From Cristatella mucedo (Eukaryota; Bryozoa; Phylactolaemata; Cristatellidae), in assembly GCA_009760855.2 (NCBI GenBank), contig WPIO01000045.1, positions 1,351,501-1,415,500 of the forward strand: a DNA stretch of 64,000 nt, read 5' to 3'. The translations under genes were made by a program, and so were the position numbers. This document shows, one piece after another, positions 61,900-64,000 of this stretch. Positions within the stretch are counted from its first letter, which is position 1. The number at the start of each line of letters is the position of its first letter. The notes under the pieces were generated by a model. The model was not told where the DNA came from. It ran no database searches and saw only the letters and a program-made list of their open reading frames with translations.

Positions 61900-62268
61900 C
61901 AGCTGGCTACCAAAGGCCATTTTCAGCATTTCCGAGTACAGGCAACAGTGTTGCCCGCTCTCCAGGCCCAAGGCCTCCAGGAACTCACTCACTCCCACAA
62001 CTGTGTTAAGCAAAGGCATCTACTCTCCTGCTGCCAACTATGGCACTCCCTCTTCAGCCGTCTTGACATGCTACTTCCACGCTACTCACTTCCTCGACCG
62101 CCCCTCCTAACTCAGCTGTGCTTCTAACTTTCTCTTTGCTGCCCAAGATGAAGGCTGTTTCTTATCGTGAAGGTTTAAGTTCGCTACAAGCAACTCACCT
62201 GTGTAACACCCACCTAGTCCTTGGGGGTTTGTGGAGTTGCAGGCGGAGATACATTACCTCAGTGAGTA
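61900..62268 (+). mobile_element. LINE-B 3' end
   Basis: CTAACTCAGCTGTGCTTCTA...ACCTGTGTAACACCCACC...GGAGTTGCAGGCGGAGATAC, ending ATTAC at about 62265. Gives the LINE-B 3' end in plus orientation. Confidence 0.6.
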
Positions 62269-62584
62269 GAGAACGTGAGTCGTATCAATTACGGCCCTTT
62301 TTAAGGCTTTCCGTGCGTATGATTCAAAATACAATAGCGAAACGGTGCCATTGTAGGCACGTCCATGATGCCTTCTCTTACTGACCAAGCTATGCAGGCA
62401 GCTCTTAACTGCTGTTGGATGTGCTAATGCATTCGGAAAGTCGATCCTTCATTAGCATGAAAAGCAATAGGCGGCAAACGACGCTGAATGAGATCAGTAA
62501 AGAGAAAGGGTAGGAATCAGAAAAAGAAGAAGTTTCCACACCGCAGGCATGCCAACAGAAGGCGGTTCGCTGTGCGCGCTGTCG

Positions 62585-62700
62585 GCATTCCCATTCCCTT
62601 ATTGACCTATTTCCCTTTGCAGCAAATGTAAAGCGCCCAGGAAGAGAGATTGAGTTCTCCGAGGGCGCTTTATCAAGTGCATTATTATTACTATTACTTC
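62585..62700 (+). mobile_element. LINE-A 3' tail, best preserved
   Basis: GCAGCAAATGTAAAGCGCCC, AGAGAGATTGAGTTCTCCGA, GGGCGCT, then (ATT)n. Useful as the tail reference. Confidence 0.85.
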
Positions 62701-62867
62701 ATGAACGGTATGCGACGGCTGGGCAGCTAGCCAGCGGTCCAACTGGTGGCCTGCTGTGTCTTCTTTTCGCATGCACTTTTGCTGTACACTTTTGCTACTT
62801 GTCTAATCATGGTGTCGCGCATATCATGCATCTTTCTCGGCTATTCCTTCTCTCGCAGCGTGATTTA

Positions 62868-62936
62868 AAGCGCCAGAATAGAGACGTAGTTCTCTTGGGG
62901 CGCCTTTCAAACGGTCGCAGTCGCATTAGCTATTGC

Positions 62937-62972
<36 letters not shown>
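62868..62972 (+). mobile_element. SINE1/LINE-A-type tail with (TTA)n
   Basis: AAAGCGCCAGAATAGAGACG...TTCTCTTGGGGCGCC followed by about 12 ATT units. The head is not recognisable. Confidence 0.6.
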
Positions 62973-62975
<3 letters not shown>

Positions 62976-63334
62976 GAAGACGTCGCTCTCGCGCACGACT
63001 TTGTCGTGTTAGGCTGTACCGTCGAGGATATTCCCTTACGGGCTTACATGTGTGCTCGTTGGGGAAACTCGGTCTATTTCAAAGCTCTCACGAGCCGATG
63101 GTCGGATTGCGCATGCGTAAGACGAAAATAAAGAAAATGTCCGCTTCAAGACGTGGGTTGGATCAGCGCATCCTAGACATAGAGAAGCTCCCCAGTGTTT
63201 ACTATAAGTCACTGAGCGTTTGCTGGTGCTTAATTAGAGGCAGAGCTAGCACGCCCATGGCTGCATTTTTGGGACCAAACCCGTAGAAGACATCACGGAG
63301 CTATGCGTAAATATGCCGGTAGTAAACGTACCTT

Positions 63335-63621
63335 GCTCTTTGTCTCTCTGTCTCTCTCCCAAGTGTTTTTTCTCTCTCTGCCTTTCACTTTCTACCTCTT
63401 CCTTGCTCGTTCGCTCTGTTACTTTCTTTTTTTTATCCCATTCTCTCTCTCAGCTCCAATACTAGATATATACATATAACCAAACACATACATACTTACA
63501 TACATACATGCATAGATATCTCACTATTTCGCTCTCTCTCACTCTCATCTATCATCTTTCACTTTTTTCTTCCCCTGATTCTCTCATTATTGCTTTCTTG
63601 TTCTTACTCACCAACTCTCTT

Positions 63622-63662
<41 letters not shown>

Positions 63663-63735
63663 GTCCCTCTCCCATCTCCCTGTCTCTGTCTGTCTGTCTG
63701 TCTGTCTCTCCCATCTCCCTGTCTGTCTGTATGTC

Positions 63736-63768
<33 letters not shown>

Positions 63769-63778
63769 GCCTCTCTAT
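63335..63778. repeat. Pyrimidine-rich microsatellite region
   Basis: (CT)n, (CTGT)n and (CATA)n tracts. Open frames over it are artefacts. Confidence 0.85.
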
Positions 63779-63887
63779 CGATCTGAACGAAGGGGGAGGG
63801 AAGGGGGACTGCCCGCACGAGGAGTCAGGAGAAGAGACGCTACCTCTTTCTCTACGCTACCACTGATCCTTTCCAATACCATTTTGA

Positions 63888-64000
63888 TACCACTTTTGTA
63901 CTGATGATACTCATCTGTATTTGTCATTCAAACCGTCGGAATCTGCGGCAGCAACTGAGAAACTGAATGCTTGTCTTGCCGACATTCGATCCTGGATATA
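63888..64000 (+). mobile_element. LINE reverse transcriptase fragment running off the window
   Basis: Frame starting TTT TGT ACT GAT GAT reads FCTDDTHLYLSFKPSES...CLADIRSWI, the catalytic block and following helix of an L2/CR1-like RT. The usual YADD reads CTDD. It differs from LINE-A (DPSQPS...CIDDIRTWM), so it may belong to LINE-B or a third family. Confidence 0.8.

Overview
The window is animal nuclear DNA, not bacterial. It has spliced genes with GT-AG introns, an intronless rhodopsin-type GPCR, L2/CR1-like LINEs with tRNA-derived SINEs, hAT and pogo-like MITEs, and very long microsatellites. The LINE proteins and the GIGYF and GPCR sequences suit an invertebrate metazoan. A lophotrochozoan such as a mollusc is possible, but the sequence alone does not fix the phylum.

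Layout. 1-4275: the 3' part of a GIGYF-type gene (five exons, + strand, stop at 3756, poly(A) signal at 4254). 4276-10700: mostly non-coding, with LINE and SINE copies and a pair of 170-bp direct repeats. 10700-16500: a transposon graveyard holding two AT-centred palindromes, a probable solo LTR (11054-12415), a pogo/Tigger-like MITE, two hAT MITEs (one closely resembling the horizontally transferred SPIN/URR1-type elements) and an old LINE with a nested SINE. 16900-18300: a probable compact minus-strand gene, Cys-rich and not recognised. 20000-25000: LINE copies and a 640-bp polypyrimidine tract. 25000-46100: a very GC- and CpG-rich compartment with several (CGG)n arrays, including one of about 300 bp. 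It contains the one complete gene, a 700-aa bombesin/endothelin-receptor-like GPCR (37812-39914), and a LINE-A copy at 33-34.6 kb that keeps its YADD motif. 46100-64000: alternating AT microsatellites, GC-rich stretches, purine/pyrimidine tracts, a (GCAGGA)n array, a 580-bp (GGA)n tract and more LINE/SINE pieces; the window ends inside another LINE reverse transcriptase.

Function. GIGYF proteins act in translational repression with 4EHP, and the GPCR would be a neuropeptide-type receptor. The genes show no sign of working together. The mobile elements do: the commonest SINE ends in the same stem-loop tail as the commonest LINE, so that LINE probably mobilised the SINE.

Most long open frames here are artefacts of GC-rich or microsatellite DNA and were left out. 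No restriction, CRISPR, phage or other prokaryotic system is present.
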